The notes under the pieces were generated by a model that saw only the letters and a program-made list of their open reading frames with translations, was not told where the DNA came from and ran no database searches. Of a stretch of DNA of 32,763 nucleotides, positions 14,942 through 23,164 are shown one piece after another (within the stretch, counting starts at the first letter, position 1; the number at the start of each line of letters is the position of its first letter). A program made the position numbers and the translations under genes. The DNA comes from CAYUCJ01 sp049282265 (lineage in GTDB: Bacteria > Desulfobacterota > DSM-4660 > Desulfatiglandales > Desulfatiglandaceae), in NCBI GenBank assembly GCA_049282265.1, contig JBAPTR010000066.1, positions 1 to 32,763 of the forward strand, read 5' to 3'.

Positions 14942-15925
14942 ATGAAAAAGCTGTTTCACTGTTTGTGGATGATCGTACTTGTTTCCATGTTTTGCCTGAC
15001 CATCAGTTCACCGGCGCTGGCCGGTCCAAAAACACTAAAGGCCGTAAGCTTTCTGCCCAAGGATCATCCATTGTGTGCAATGATACACGTGTGGGTGAAC
15101 CGCGTGAATGATCAATGTAAAGACGCAATAAATATTGATTGGGTAGGGGGCGGCGAAGTTATTCCGGGCTTCGATCAGGCCGAGGCCCTCAGAAGCAATA
15201 CCGTCCAAGTCATTTTTAATCCTACGGCCTATTACGCTCCCTTGGCCCCGGAGGTGAATGCGTTTACCCTTTCAAAGCTGACTATGGAGGAAGAAAGGAA
15301 GCCGGGCGGTTTTTATGATTACATGGTCCAGCGCCACAAAAAGATAGGCATGATGTACATAGGGACATGGCTTTATGACCCATTCTATCTCAGAGTCAAC
15401 AGACCTGTGAAGACCCTTGCTGATTTGAAAGGGATTAAGATAAGGACCTCGGCCCTTTACGACCGATTCATGAAAAAGCTTGGAATGATTCCGGTTACCG
15501 TAAAATTCGGTGACACATACACGGCACTGGAACGCGGCTTGGTGGACGGTTTCGGGTGGTCAACATTAGGCCCTGCGGACTGGGGTTGGTTGAAAAACTG
15601 CAAATATATCATCGATATCCCCTTTTATACCCGGCAGAATACCTTGATCCTGATGAACCTGGATGTCTGGAACGGCCTTGACAAAAGTATTCAAAAGAAA
15701 ATCATGGATATCACGATAAAGTTTGAGCCTGAAATGGAAGCCTATTTCAAGGGAAAAGAGGCCGAGGAATGGAAGAGATATGATAAAATGGGAATAAAGC
15801 GAATTAAATTTTCACCTGAGGAAAACAAGGAATATTATGATATGGCCTATCAGGCTGAGTGGGAAGATCTGGAGAAAAAAGTACCTGCATTGGTGTCTAC
15901 CCTGAAGAGACTGACAGGTAATTAG
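14942..15925 (+). CDS. dctP: TRAP transporter solute-binding protein (first set)
   Basis: 327-aa periplasmic DctP-type protein that captures a carboxylate and delivers it to the QM membrane subunits. Residues 1-28 are a Sec signal peptide (MKKLFHCLWMIVLVSMFCLT, then ISSPALA with likely cleavage before GPK). The mature part has the TRAP motif KTLADLKGIKIRTSALYDRF, whose Arg is the usual carboxylate-binding residue, followed by ALERGLVDGFGWSTLGPADW. GGAGG lies six bases before the ATG at 14942. It is the first transporter gene of a P-Q-M set directly behind AOR. The C-terminal part is acidic and basic mixed helix, normal for the family. The ligand is unknown; the AOR link suggests an aromatic or aliphatic acid. 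Confidence 0.9.
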   Translation: MKKLFHCLWMIVLVSMFCLTISSPALAGPKTLKAVSFLPKDHPLCAMIHVWVNRVNDQCKDAINIDWVGGGEVIPGFDQAEALRSNTVQVIFNPTAYYAPLAPEVNAFTLSKLTMEEERKPGGFYDYMVQRHKKIGMMYIGTWLYDPFYLRVNRPVKTLADLKGIKIRTSALYDRFMKKLGMIPVTVKFGDTYTALERGLVDGFGWSTLGPADWGWLKNCKYIIDIPFYTRQNTLILMNLDVWNGLDKSIQKKIMDITIKFEPEMEAYFKGKEAEEWKRYDKMGIKRIKFSPEENKEYYDMAYQAEWEDLEKKVPALVSTLKRLTGN

Positions 15926-15952
15926 TCTGCGGCGAGAGGCTATCCTTTTTCA

Positions 15953-15991
15953 CCCCTATCCTGTTTTATTTCCGGTAAGACAGGATAGGGG
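15953..15991 (+). other. Perfect 12-bp hairpin between dctP and dctQ
   Basis: CCCCTATCCTGT at 15953-15964 pairs exactly with ACAGGATAGGGG at 15980-15991, around a 15-base loop. There is no T-tract after it, so it is better read as an mRNA-protecting or attenuating hairpin than as a full terminator. Such an element would let the binding protein be made in excess over the membrane subunits. Confidence 0.75.
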
Positions 15992-16013
15992 CCTGGAATT
16001 GCAGGTGGTGGGG

Positions 16014-16523
16014 ATGAAAAAAATTTTGTCAATCTTCGATAAGATAATGGATATTATGGCCTTTCTGGCCGGCATTATCCTTATCTTTATCTTGTTTTCC
16101 GTTAGTATGGAAGTTATCTTTCGAGACATTTTTGATATCTCGCAAATGTGGGTAACTGAGGTTACCGAATGCCTCCTTTTGTACATTACCTTTCTGGGTG
16201 CAGCATGGCTCTTGCGTGAAGACGGACATGTCAAGGTTGACATACTTGTAACGCATTTAAGGCCGAGGACAGGGGCTTTCCTGGGCATAATAAGCTCTGT
16301 CATTGGAACGATCGCTTCGGTTGTGATTACGGTATTTGGGTTTAGCCTTACTTTGCACTATTTCCTTAAGGGCACCTATACACCAACTGCGTTGGAAATA
16401 CCTCTTTCCTGGATTATCGTGATTATTCCAGTAGGTAGCTTGATGCTCTCCATTCAGTTTGTAAGAAGGACGTGTACATTTATTGCGGGATTCATCATTG
16501 AATCAGGCAAATTGGAATCCTAA
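16014..16523 (+). CDS. dctQ: TRAP transporter small membrane subunit (first set)
   Basis: 169-aa DctQ-type inner-membrane protein with four predicted hydrophobic segments, at about residues 15-38, 55-75, 92-118 and 130-150. The characteristic FLGAAWLLREDGHVKVDILV loop, with the EDGHVKVD-like motif of the family, follows the second segment. It works with DctM in ion-gradient-driven uptake. I chose the ATG at 16014 because a G-rich stretch (GGTGGTGGGG) directly precedes it; an upstream TTG in frame is less likely. It follows dctP after the hairpin at 15953-15991 and precedes dctM by 24 bases. Confidence 0.88.
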   Translation: MKKILSIFDKIMDIMAFLAGIILIFILFSVSMEVIFRDIFDISQMWVTEVTECLLLYITFLGAAWLLREDGHVKVDILVTHLRPRTGAFLGIISSVIGTIASVVITVFGFSLTLHYFLKGTYTPTALEIPLSWIIVIIPVGSLMLSIQFVRRTCTFIAGFIIESGKLES

Positions 16524-16547
16524 CCTGGACTGAAAGGTTTTCTGATT

Positions 16548-17861
16548 ATGGAATGGTGGTTGACACTTATCCTTATTTTTGCCGGCTTGATGTTTCTGTT
16601 CCTGATTGGGGTGCCGATCGCCTTTTCATTTCTATTCGTAAATATAGTTTGTGTTTATCTATTCTGGGGTGGCGAAGCAGGATTCGCCCAGCTCATAAGG
16701 AGTATCTACAGGTCTGTATCGACATTTGCCCTGCTTCCCGTCCCTCTATTTGTCCTGATGGGTGAAATCATGTTCCGCTCAGGAATCGCCTCCAAGATGA
16801 TGGATACCCTTGACAAGTGGCTGGGGCGAATACCGGGTCGCTTGAGTTTACTGGCCATCGGAGGTGGGACCTTATTTGCCACCTTATCCGGTTCTGCAAT
16901 GGCTGGTTGTGCAATGCTTGGATCGGTTCTGGTGCCGGAAATGGAAAAGAGGGGCTACAAGAAAGCCATGAGTCTCGGGCCCATTCTGGGAAGCGGGGGC
17001 CTTGCCATCATGATTCCGCCAAGTGCCCTTGGAGTCCTTCTGGCATCTCTTAGTAGGATTTCCGTAGGCGGCATGCTGGTGGCGATTATCCTCCCCGGCG
17101 TGCTCATGGCTATCCTCTATTCCGGTTATGTTGTCATAAGGTCTCTAATGCAGCCCGACCTTGCGCCTCCCTATGATTTTCAGCCAACGCCCTTCAGGAA
17201 AAAGGTTGTCCTGACCTGCAAGTACGTACTGCCTTTGGGAGGCATTATTTTCCTGGTGATTGGCTTGATGTTCCTGGGTATTGCCACACCAACGGAATCA
17301 GCTGCCCTCGGAGCCCTGGGTTGCTTTGTCCTGGTCTTCATTTACAAGGGGTGGGATTGGGAGGCAATTTCCGGATCTATCTCCAGTACCCTGAAGATTA
17401 CAGTCATGATGTTCATGATTATGACCGGCGCAATGGCTTTTTCACAGATACTGGCCTTCACCGGGGCCAGTTCGGGTCTGGTGAAACTCGCAGCCAGCAT
17501 GAATTTGCCTCCGATTATGATAGTCATATTCATGCAGATTGTGCTGCTCTTCATGGGAACTTTCATGGAGCCGTTGACGATCATGATGGTTACTTTGCCG
17601 ATCTATATGCCCATTATCAGCAACCTTGGTTATAATCCCCTATGGTTCGGTGCGATAATGCTGTTGAACATGGAGATGGCCACAACCACGCCTCCTTTTG
17701 GTCTGGTGCTCTTCGTGATGAAAGGCGTGTCGCCCGAGGGTACCACCATGGGAGATATCTATAAAGCAGGTCTTCCCTTTCTGGCCTGTGATGCTGTCGC
17801 GATGGGTCTGATCATGGCATTCCCTTCACTGGCCTTATATCTTCCAAGCCTGATGAAATAA
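16548..17861 (+). CDS. dctM: TRAP transporter large membrane subunit (first set)
   Basis: 437-aa DctM-type permease, about 12 hydrophobic segments, inner membrane. Landmarks: LFLIGVPIAFSFLFVNIVCV near the N-terminus; FALLPVPLFVLMGEIMFRSG; the first conserved hairpin at GPILGSGGLAIMIPPSALGV; the GIATPTESAALGALGCFVLV motif; and the second hairpin at LLNMEMATTTPPFGLVLFVM with KGVSPEGTTMGDIYKAGLPF. These match the elevator-type transport domain. Length is typical. The start follows AAAGG by ten bases. It is cotranscribed with dctP and dctQ, and the V4R protein starts 36 bases after its stop. Confidence 0.92.
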   Translation: MEWWLTLILIFAGLMFLFLIGVPIAFSFLFVNIVCVYLFWGGEAGFAQLIRSIYRSVSTFALLPVPLFVLMGEIMFRSGIASKMMDTLDKWLGRIPGRLSLLAIGGGTLFATLSGSAMAGCAMLGSVLVPEMEKRGYKKAMSLGPILGSGGLAIMIPPSALGVLLASLSRISVGGMLVAIILPGVLMAILYSGYVVIRSLMQPDLAPPYDFQPTPFRKKVVLTCKYVLPLGGIIFLVIGLMFLGIATPTESAALGALGCFVLVFIYKGWDWEAISGSISSTLKITVMMFMIMTGAMAFSQILAFTGASSGLVKLAASMNLPPIMIVIFMQIVLLFMGTFMEPLTIMMVTLPIYMPIISNLGYNPLWFGAIMLLNMEMATTTPPFGLVLFVMKGVSPEGTTMGDIYKAGLPFLACDAVAMGLIMAFPSLALYLPSLMK

Positions 17862-17897
17862 GGAAATGACCATTTTTTGAGATTGAGGAACATAACA

Positions 17898-18290
17898 ATG
17901 CCCGAGAATCCAGTTCTAGAGGAAGTGACCTATGATTCTGAAAAAGGTGCTTTGAATTACAAAAGCGTGAGATATTTATTGATCCGTCCCGAAACGCTTG
18001 CCGGAATACAGAAGGCCATTGAAGATGCTTACGGCCACCAAGCGAATGACAAGATTTTCAAGGGCGGTTTTGAGGGCGGATATTTGTCGGCAAGAAAATA
18101 CAAGGAGATCAACAAGTTTTCTCACGAGGAAATCCTGGATTTCATGGTAGAGATGGGGAGTCAAATTGGTTGGGGTTCTTTCAAGCTCAACCACTACGAC
18201 CCTGTTGAAAGAAGTTTGAAAATCACCGTGAAGAATTCCCCTTTTGCAGAGGCCTATGGCAAGTCTTCCGGAGGCGTAAACCCCAAATAG
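17898..18290 (+). CDS. Truncated V4R-domain protein (3' end replaced by a repeat)
   Basis: 130-aa protein with the N-terminal part of a V4R (4-vinyl-reductase-like) small-molecule-binding domain: NYKSVRYLLIRPETLAGIQK, IFKGGFEGGYLSARKYKEIN and WGSFKLNHYDPVERSLKITV, then NSPFAEAYGKSSGGV. In the family this point is followed by a further stretch with an E-x2-C-x-A-x-GD-x2-C-x-F signature, as seen in the regulator at 27192 (EIECRAKGDDYCRFIM). Here it ends NPK and stop instead. The last 21 bases, from 18270, belong to a 127-bp dispersed repeat also found at 26958. The gene is therefore probably truncated by repeat insertion or recombination. GAGGA lies eight bases before the ATG at 17898. It follows dctM by 36 bases and may once have sensed the transported compound. 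Confidence 0.72.
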   Translation: MPENPVLEEVTYDSEKGALNYKSVRYLLIRPETLAGIQKAIEDAYGHQANDKIFKGGFEGGYLSARKYKEINKFSHEEILDFMVEMGSQIGWGSFKLNHYDPVERSLKITVKNSPFAEAYGKSSGGVNPK

Positions 18291-18435
18291 TTGTCCATGT
18301 CGGTGTCTGGTGCCAAGTGCACTATGAGAAAGGGTCTGAAAAAGAGTCTCACGCCCGGCTCGTTGACTTCGGCAGAAGAGATGACTTCGTTGGAAGTCAT
18401 CATCGTGCGCATGAACGGACTTTTTACGATTTCAT
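18270..18435. repeat. Dispersed repeat copy A, with hairpin and MITE-like end
   Basis: 18270-18396 aligns without gaps to 26958-27084, with nine mismatches in 127 bases by eye. Its first 21 bases encode the last codons and stop of the V4R gene. Near the end, GATGACTTC (18380-18388) and GAAGTCATC (18393-18401) form a perfect nine-base stem with a GTTG loop. 18416-18435 (CGGACTTTTTACGATTTCAT) matches 9841-9860 at 19 of 20 bases, the right end of the element behind etfA. Downstream, the acyl-CoA synthetase starts at 18455. No coding capacity is seen. Confidence 0.8.
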
Positions 18436-18454
18436 GAAAGTTGAATGAGGCTTT

Positions 18455-20041
18455 ATGGTCAAATCAATGAATATAGCCTGGTGGGTTCAGAGATGGAGCG
18501 AATTGAATCCGGACAAACCTGCCATTATTTTTGATGGGGATACAATCACCTATTCCATGTTCCATAAGAGGGTCAACCAGACCGGTTGCTGGCTCCAGTC
18601 CCTCGGGATCGAGAAGGGGTGCAGGGTCGCTGTCATGATGGGCAATTGCCCCGAATTCATGGAACTTTATCTGGCCTGTTCCCGTCTGGGTGCCATATTC
18701 GTTCCCATCAATTTCCGGCTGACTCCCTACGAAGTGGACTATACCCTCAAGAATTGCCGTCCAAGGCTTTTCGTGTTTGGCAGCGAGTACTCAGAGGATC
18801 TGGCCGAATTGAGGCTGAAAGATTATCTGCCGCCAATGCTTGTAGCAAGCGTCGGGAACAGCCGGGTTTCTTCGGAGATCCTGGACTATGCTGCGGGTTT
18901 AGAAAAGTTCGAAGGACAGGAACCTTTTATCCCCGGATCGTCAGGCCCAATCCACCCTGAAGAACCGCAGGTCATCATGTACACCTCAGGCACCACGGGT
19001 CAGCCGAAAGGGGCCGTCTTATCCCATCGGAAGACCTTTTTCAATTGTTTGAATGCAGACATCTTTTTCAAGCTGCACTTCAATGATATTATGCTTGTTA
19101 TCCTGCCGCTCTTCCATTCCGGGGGCCTGTTTATCCAGGCATCGCCCATCATTTACAAGGGGGCGACCATGGTCATCCATCCTAAGTTTGATCCATTCAA
19201 GGCCTACCGCGATATTGAACAGTACCGGGTAACCAAGTTCCTGGGTGTTCCGACCGTCTACAGGGGTCTGCTCAAGCCGGACCGGGATAAAAGGGGAGAC
19301 CTTTCTTCCCTGAAGGTCTGCGCCATCGGTGGCGAAAAGACGACCCATGATCTCCTGGTTCAGTGCAGCGAGGCCGGCTTTCCGGCCCGTCAGATCATGG
19401 GGCAGACGGAGACCTCCATTCTCCTGTGGGCCTCGGAAGAGGCCTCCCTCGCCAGGCCAGGGACGGTAGGCCGACCGGTTTTTCATGCCGAAGTGGAACT
19501 GGTTGACCGCAGTGGAAGGCCTGTTAAGCCCGGAGATGTCGGTGAGATCGTGGTAAGGGGATCCATCATGATGAGCGAATACTGGCAGGACCCTGTAAGA
19601 ACGGAAGAAACCATCCGGAACGGATGGCTCCATACGGGAGATCTGGCACGTATGGACGCGGAGGGTTATTTTTACCTTGTGGACAGGGCCAGGGATATGT
19701 ATATATCAGGGGGTGAAAACGTCTATCCTGCGGAGGTCGAGCGTGTCCTGAGAGAGCACCCGGGGGTGGAAGACGTGGCTGTCGTTGGGATTTCCGACGA
19801 GACCTGGGGAGAGGCAGGGCATGCATTTGTCATCAAGAAATCCGGCTATACGCTTCTGTCCGAGGATGTCATTCGTTTTTGTGAGGGGAGACTGGCACGC
19901 TACAAGTGGCCCAGGAAGACAACTTTTTGCCCTTCATTTCCTCGCACTTCCTTGGGCAAGGTGCGAAAGTCCCTTCTTGTAAAAGGCGAAACTGACACGT
20001 ATGAGCAAGTTGCTGCAAAGAGAATGGAAAACGCCATGTGA
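18455..20041 (+). CDS. Acyl-CoA synthetase (AMP-forming, long/medium-chain type)
   Basis: 528-aa adenylate-forming ligase, activating a carboxylic acid with ATP and CoA through an acyl-AMP. Motifs: P-loop VIMYTSGTTGQPKGAVLSHR (about 173-192); MGQTETSI for the A5 region; GWLHTGDLARMDAEGYFYLV with the conserved Asp of A7; RARDMYISGGENVYPAEVER (A8 hinge); and the catalytic Lys502 in SLGKVRKS near the C-terminus. Length is typical. The ATG at 18455 has GAGG a few bases upstream; the Met at 18467 is an alternative. It begins the second catabolic block just after a dispersed repeat and precedes a TRAP transporter, so it likely activates the acid imported by that transporter. Chain length or aromatic preference is not predictable. 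Confidence 0.92.
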   Translation: MVKSMNIAWWVQRWSELNPDKPAIIFDGDTITYSMFHKRVNQTGCWLQSLGIEKGCRVAVMMGNCPEFMELYLACSRLGAIFVPINFRLTPYEVDYTLKNCRPRLFVFGSEYSEDLAELRLKDYLPPMLVASVGNSRVSSEILDYAAGLEKFEGQEPFIPGSSGPIHPEEPQVIMYTSGTTGQPKGAVLSHRKTFFNCLNADIFFKLHFNDIMLVILPLFHSGGLFIQASPIIYKGATMVIHPKFDPFKAYRDIEQYRVTKFLGVPTVYRGLLKPDRDKRGDLSSLKVCAIGGEKTTHDLLVQCSEAGFPARQIMGQTETSILLWASEEASLARPGTVGRPVFHAEVELVDRSGRPVKPGDVGEIVVRGSIMMSEYWQDPVRTEETIRNGWLHTGDLARMDAEGYFYLVDRARDMYISGGENVYPAEVERVLREHPGVEDVAVVGISDETWGEAGHAFVIKKSGYTLLSEDVIRFCEGRLARYKWPRKTTFCPSFPRTSLGKVRKSLLVKGETDTYEQVAAKRMENAM

Positions 20042-20164
20042 GCAGGTTGTCTGACATAATCGCGGTTGAAGACATGTCGGTCAAGGGGAAGGGGGTGAGA
20101 AAGCAGGATTCAGGTCGAGGCAAGTTTCGCAGGTCATCCACCCAATTATAAGGAGGTTCGAATC

Positions 20165-21190
20165 ATGAGACGAAAATTTACATTGGTTTTGGCCGGAATT
20201 TTTACGGCGATGATTTTCGCAATGGCCTGGCTGCCGGCTGACGTTGCCGCAGGCCCGATCAAGCTCAGCTACGCCAACTTTTCCCCTGCTCCCACCTTTC
20301 CCTGTACCCAGATGGAACGTTGGAAAAAGGAGGTGGAGGCCCGCACGAACGGAAAGGTCCTCGTTAATACCTTCCCGGGCGGGACCCTCCTGGGGGCAAA
20401 GAATATGATGGACGGTGTTATTGCGGGTCAGGCCGACATCGGGTGCCTGTGCATGGCCTATCAGCCGGGACGGTTCCTGATTACCAATGCTACCAGCCTT
20501 CCTCTCGGGATACCCAACTCATTGGTGGGGAGTCTTGTCTTATGGGATATCTATCAGAAATACCAGCCCGAGGCCTTTTCCAAGGTAAAGGTGCTGACCA
20601 TGTTTACGACCGCACCTTCGAATATCATGTCGAAAATACCCATAAGGACCCTTGCCGATATCAAGGGTGTTAATCTGCGCGCATCCGGCGGTGCGGCGCA
20701 AATACTGAAGGCCTGGGGCGCCAATCCCGTTGGCATGCCCATGCCGGCGACACCCGAAGCGCTCCAGAAGGGTGTTGTGAAAGGCCTGTTTTCATCGCTG
20801 GAGGTCATGAAGGATTTCAAATTTGCCGAGTTGTGCAAATATATAACGGTTACTGATGCGGTTGTATATCCATTCGCAGTAGTGATGAACATGGCGAAAT
20901 GGAATTCATTGCCCAAGGATGTCCAGGAAGTGTTCGAAGATCTGGGAACCCAGCAGGCCGCATGGACCGGCGCATACATGGACAGGCATGCCAGGGCGTC
21001 GGTAGCATGGTCGACAAGGACACAGGGGGTGAAAGTGCTCCGCCTTTCCAAGTCAGAAAAGGCCAAATGGAACAACCTGCTGGAACCCATCACGGCCGAA
21101 TGGATCGCTTCCGCGAGCCAAAAACAGGTTCCGGCAAAGGCGCTCGTAAGCGATATCAAGGCCTTTGCGAAGATGTACGAAGGGAGATAG
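20165..21190 (+). CDS. dctP: TRAP transporter solute-binding protein (second set)
   Basis: 341-aa periplasmic binding protein of the DctP family. Residues 1-30 are a signal peptide (RRKFTLVLAGIFTAMIFAMA, then WLPADVAAG). The mature part has YANFSPAPTFPCTQMERWKK, then the binding motif IRTLADIKGVNLRASGGAAQ with the conserved Arg, and PEALQKGVVKGLFSSLEVMK. AAGGAGG precedes the ATG at 20165 by eight bases. It differs clearly in sequence from the binding protein at 14942, so the two systems probably take different acids. Together with Q and M downstream it forms a complete set between an acyl-CoA synthetase and an aryl-CoA ligase. Confidence 0.9.
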   Translation: MRRKFTLVLAGIFTAMIFAMAWLPADVAAGPIKLSYANFSPAPTFPCTQMERWKKEVEARTNGKVLVNTFPGGTLLGAKNMMDGVIAGQADIGCLCMAYQPGRFLITNATSLPLGIPNSLVGSLVLWDIYQKYQPEAFSKVKVLTMFTTAPSNIMSKIPIRTLADIKGVNLRASGGAAQILKAWGANPVGMPMPATPEALQKGVVKGLFSSLEVMKDFKFAELCKYITVTDAVVYPFAVVMNMAKWNSLPKDVQEVFEDLGTQQAAWTGAYMDRHARASVAWSTRTQGVKVLRLSKSEKAKWNNLLEPITAEWIASASQKQVPAKALVSDIKAFAKMYEGR

Positions 21191-21219
21191 CAGGAATCGA
21201 CTCCAAAGAAAAATTCATA

Positions 21220-21259
21220 CGGGTTGCGGGCGGGATGCACGACAAGTATCCGCAACCCG
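21220..21259 (+). other. Perfect 10-bp hairpin between second dctP and dctQ
   Basis: CGGGTTGCGG at 21220-21229 pairs exactly with CCGCAACCCG at 21250-21259, around a 20-base loop. It stands in the same place as the hairpin at 15953-15991 in the other TRAP operon, but the two sequences are unrelated. No T-tract follows. Probable role: mRNA 3' end protection or partial attenuation so that binding protein exceeds permease. Confidence 0.72.
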
Positions 21260-21331
21260 TGCATGATCAGGTGCGCAAGGTGTGCCAAGGGATTTTTTGT
21301 TCTGGAATCAGGTAAAACGGGAGTAATTAGG

Positions 21332-21823
21332 ATGGGTTTTCTGGAGAAGATGAGTCGGTTATTGAACCAGAGCCTTCTCTGGATTGCCGGCTTTCTCTTG
21401 GCAGTCATGATTATCCTGACCTGCGGAAACATATTTTTCCGGATTGTCTGGATGCCGATAAGCGGTACTTTTGAACTTATGGGATACCTGGGGGCTGTTG
21501 TAACGGCGTTCGCACTGGGTTACACCCAGATCGGGCACGGCCATATTGCTGTGGATATCGTGGTCCTGAAATTTCCCAAGAAATTGCAGAGCGTGTTAAA
21601 CGGGATCAACGGTATCATATTTATGGCCTTTTTTTCCATCATTGGATGGAAGGTTGCACAATATGCCACAAACCTCTGGAGAACAGGGGAAGTGACCGAA
21701 ACCTTGCGTATCATCTATTTCCCATTTACCTATGCAGTGGCTTTTGGGTGTTTTTCCCTGGCATTGGTCTTTCTGGTTGAGGGACTGCAATCTTTTCTTG
21801 AAACCCGGGAGGAAGAAAGGTGA
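21332..21823 (+). CDS. dctQ: TRAP transporter small membrane subunit (second set)
   Basis: 163-aa DctQ-type inner-membrane protein with four hydrophobic segments: LLWIAGFLLAVMIILTCGNI, the segment around ELMGYLGAVVTAFALGYTQI, the segment around NGIIFMAFFSIIGWKVAQYA, and the segment around FTYAVAFGCFSLALVFLVEG. The family loop is GHGHIAVDIVVLKFPKKLQS. The ATG at 21332 is preceded by GGGAG eight bases upstream; the in-frame extension to 21224 would overlap the hairpin and is not membrane-protein-like. The stop overlaps the GTG start of dctM by four bases (GTGA), so translation is coupled. Confidence 0.88.
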   Translation: MGFLEKMSRLLNQSLLWIAGFLLAVMIILTCGNIFFRIVWMPISGTFELMGYLGAVVTAFALGYTQIGHGHIAVDIVVLKFPKKLQSVLNGINGIIFMAFFSIIGWKVAQYATNLWRTGEVTETLRIIYFPFTYAVAFGCFSLALVFLVEGLQSFLETREEER

Positions 21824-23124
21824 GCCTGGCCGCAGTTGGCATTATTGGAATTGTCTGTCTTCTCCTGGTGCTCTTTGTTCTGGGGATGCCTGTCGGCTTC
21901 GCAATGGCGCTAATAGGCTTCTGCGGATTTTGGCATGTCGTCTCCTTGAATGCGGCCATTAATATGGTGGGAACGGACGTATGGACCACTTTTTCAGAAT
22001 ATGGATTGACGGTGATACCCGTCTTTATCTTTCTCGGCTATCTTGCTTTTAACTCGGGAATCGCCGACAGATTATATAATGCGGCCTACAATTGGTTTGG
22101 TCATTGGCGGGGAGGGCTTGCTATCGCCACCATTGGTGCGGATGAACTCTTTGCGGCAATCTGTGGCTCCAATACTGCTACCGTTGCCACCATGGGGGCT
22201 GTGGCATTGCCTCAGATGAAAAAATATGGCTATAACGCGTTACTTAGCAGCGGGACGATCGCGACCGGAGGCACATTGGGAACGGTTATGCCGCCCAGCG
22301 TTGTCCTTATTATTATCGGGCTGCAAACCCAACAATCCATCATCCAGCTTTTTCTCGCAGGCATTCTGCCTGCGATCCTCTTGGGGACTCTTTTCCTTGT
22401 TACAATCTTTATCCTTTGTCTTTTCAATCCAAGTCTCGGGCCCGCAGGACCGAAAACGAGTTTCAAGGAGAAAATCAAGTCCCTTTGGGGCGTCATAGAA
22501 GCGGTGGCCATTTTCCTTCTGGTTATCGGAGGCCTCTATCTGGGCGTTTTTACCCCGACCGAAGCGGGAGCTGCGGGTGTTTTCTTTACGCTGGCAGTTA
22601 CGGTGCCCTTCGGAAGGTTGAACTGGAAAGGATTTATCGATTCTTTCAGGGACACCCTGAAGATTTCCGCCATGGTCTTTTTCCTCGTGACCGGCGCCAT
22701 CATTTTTGGACGTTTCCTGGCAGTAACAAGGCTTCCGTTCAGCGTTGCAGAGTTTGCCACGTCATTGCCGGTTTCGCGCTATGTCATTCTTGCCCTGGTG
22801 CTGATGATCTACATCATCGGTGGATGTTTTGTTGATTCAATGGGGTTCCTGGTATTGACGATCCCCATTTTTTTCCCTTTGGGAATGGCACTGGGGTTTG
22901 ATCCCTTATGGTATTCCATTATTCTGACCATGGTGACCACCATGGGGGCCATCACGCCCCCGGTGGGTGTCAATATTTATGTGGTGAAGGCAATTAATCC
23001 GGAGATAGAGCTTTCCACCATTTTCAAGAGCATCAGTTTTTTCCTGCTGGCCTGTATCGTGAGTATCGTGATCCTCATTATTTTTCCGAAGATAGCATTA
23101 TTCATTCCACAAATGGTTCAATAA
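21820..23124 (+). CDS. dctM: TRAP transporter large membrane subunit (second set)
   Basis: 434-aa DctM-type permease with about 12 membrane segments. Motifs: LVLFVLGMPVGFAMALIGFC; VIPVFIFLGYLAFNSGIADR; hairpin loop LSSGTIATGGTLGTVMPPSV; GVFTPTEAGAAGVFFTLAVT; and the second loop TTMGAITPPVGVNIYVVKAI. Length is normal. The start codon is GTG at 21820, in a four-base overlap with the dctQ stop. It is followed 40 bases later by the PaaK-type ligase. The pair of P-Q-M sets within 8 kb points to heavy use of organic-acid import. Confidence 0.92.
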   Translation: MSLAAVGIIGIVCLLLVLFVLGMPVGFAMALIGFCGFWHVVSLNAAINMVGTDVWTTFSEYGLTVIPVFIFLGYLAFNSGIADRLYNAAYNWFGHWRGGLAIATIGADELFAAICGSNTATVATMGAVALPQMKKYGYNALLSSGTIATGGTLGTVMPPSVVLIIIGLQTQQSIIQLFLAGILPAILLGTLFLVTIFILCLFNPSLGPAGPKTSFKEKIKSLWGVIEAVAIFLLVIGGLYLGVFTPTEAGAAGVFFTLAVTVPFGRLNWKGFIDSFRDTLKISAMVFFLVTGAIIFGRFLAVTRLPFSVAEFATSLPVSRYVILALVLMIYIIGGCFVDSMGFLVLTIPIFFPLGMALGFDPLWYSIILTMVTTMGAITPPVGVNIYVVKAINPEIELSTIFKSISFFLLACIVSIVILIIFPKIALFIPQMVQ

Positions 23125-23164
23125 TTTTTTCTGTTGAAGCCGGAAAAGGAGTAGAGAAAAAATC

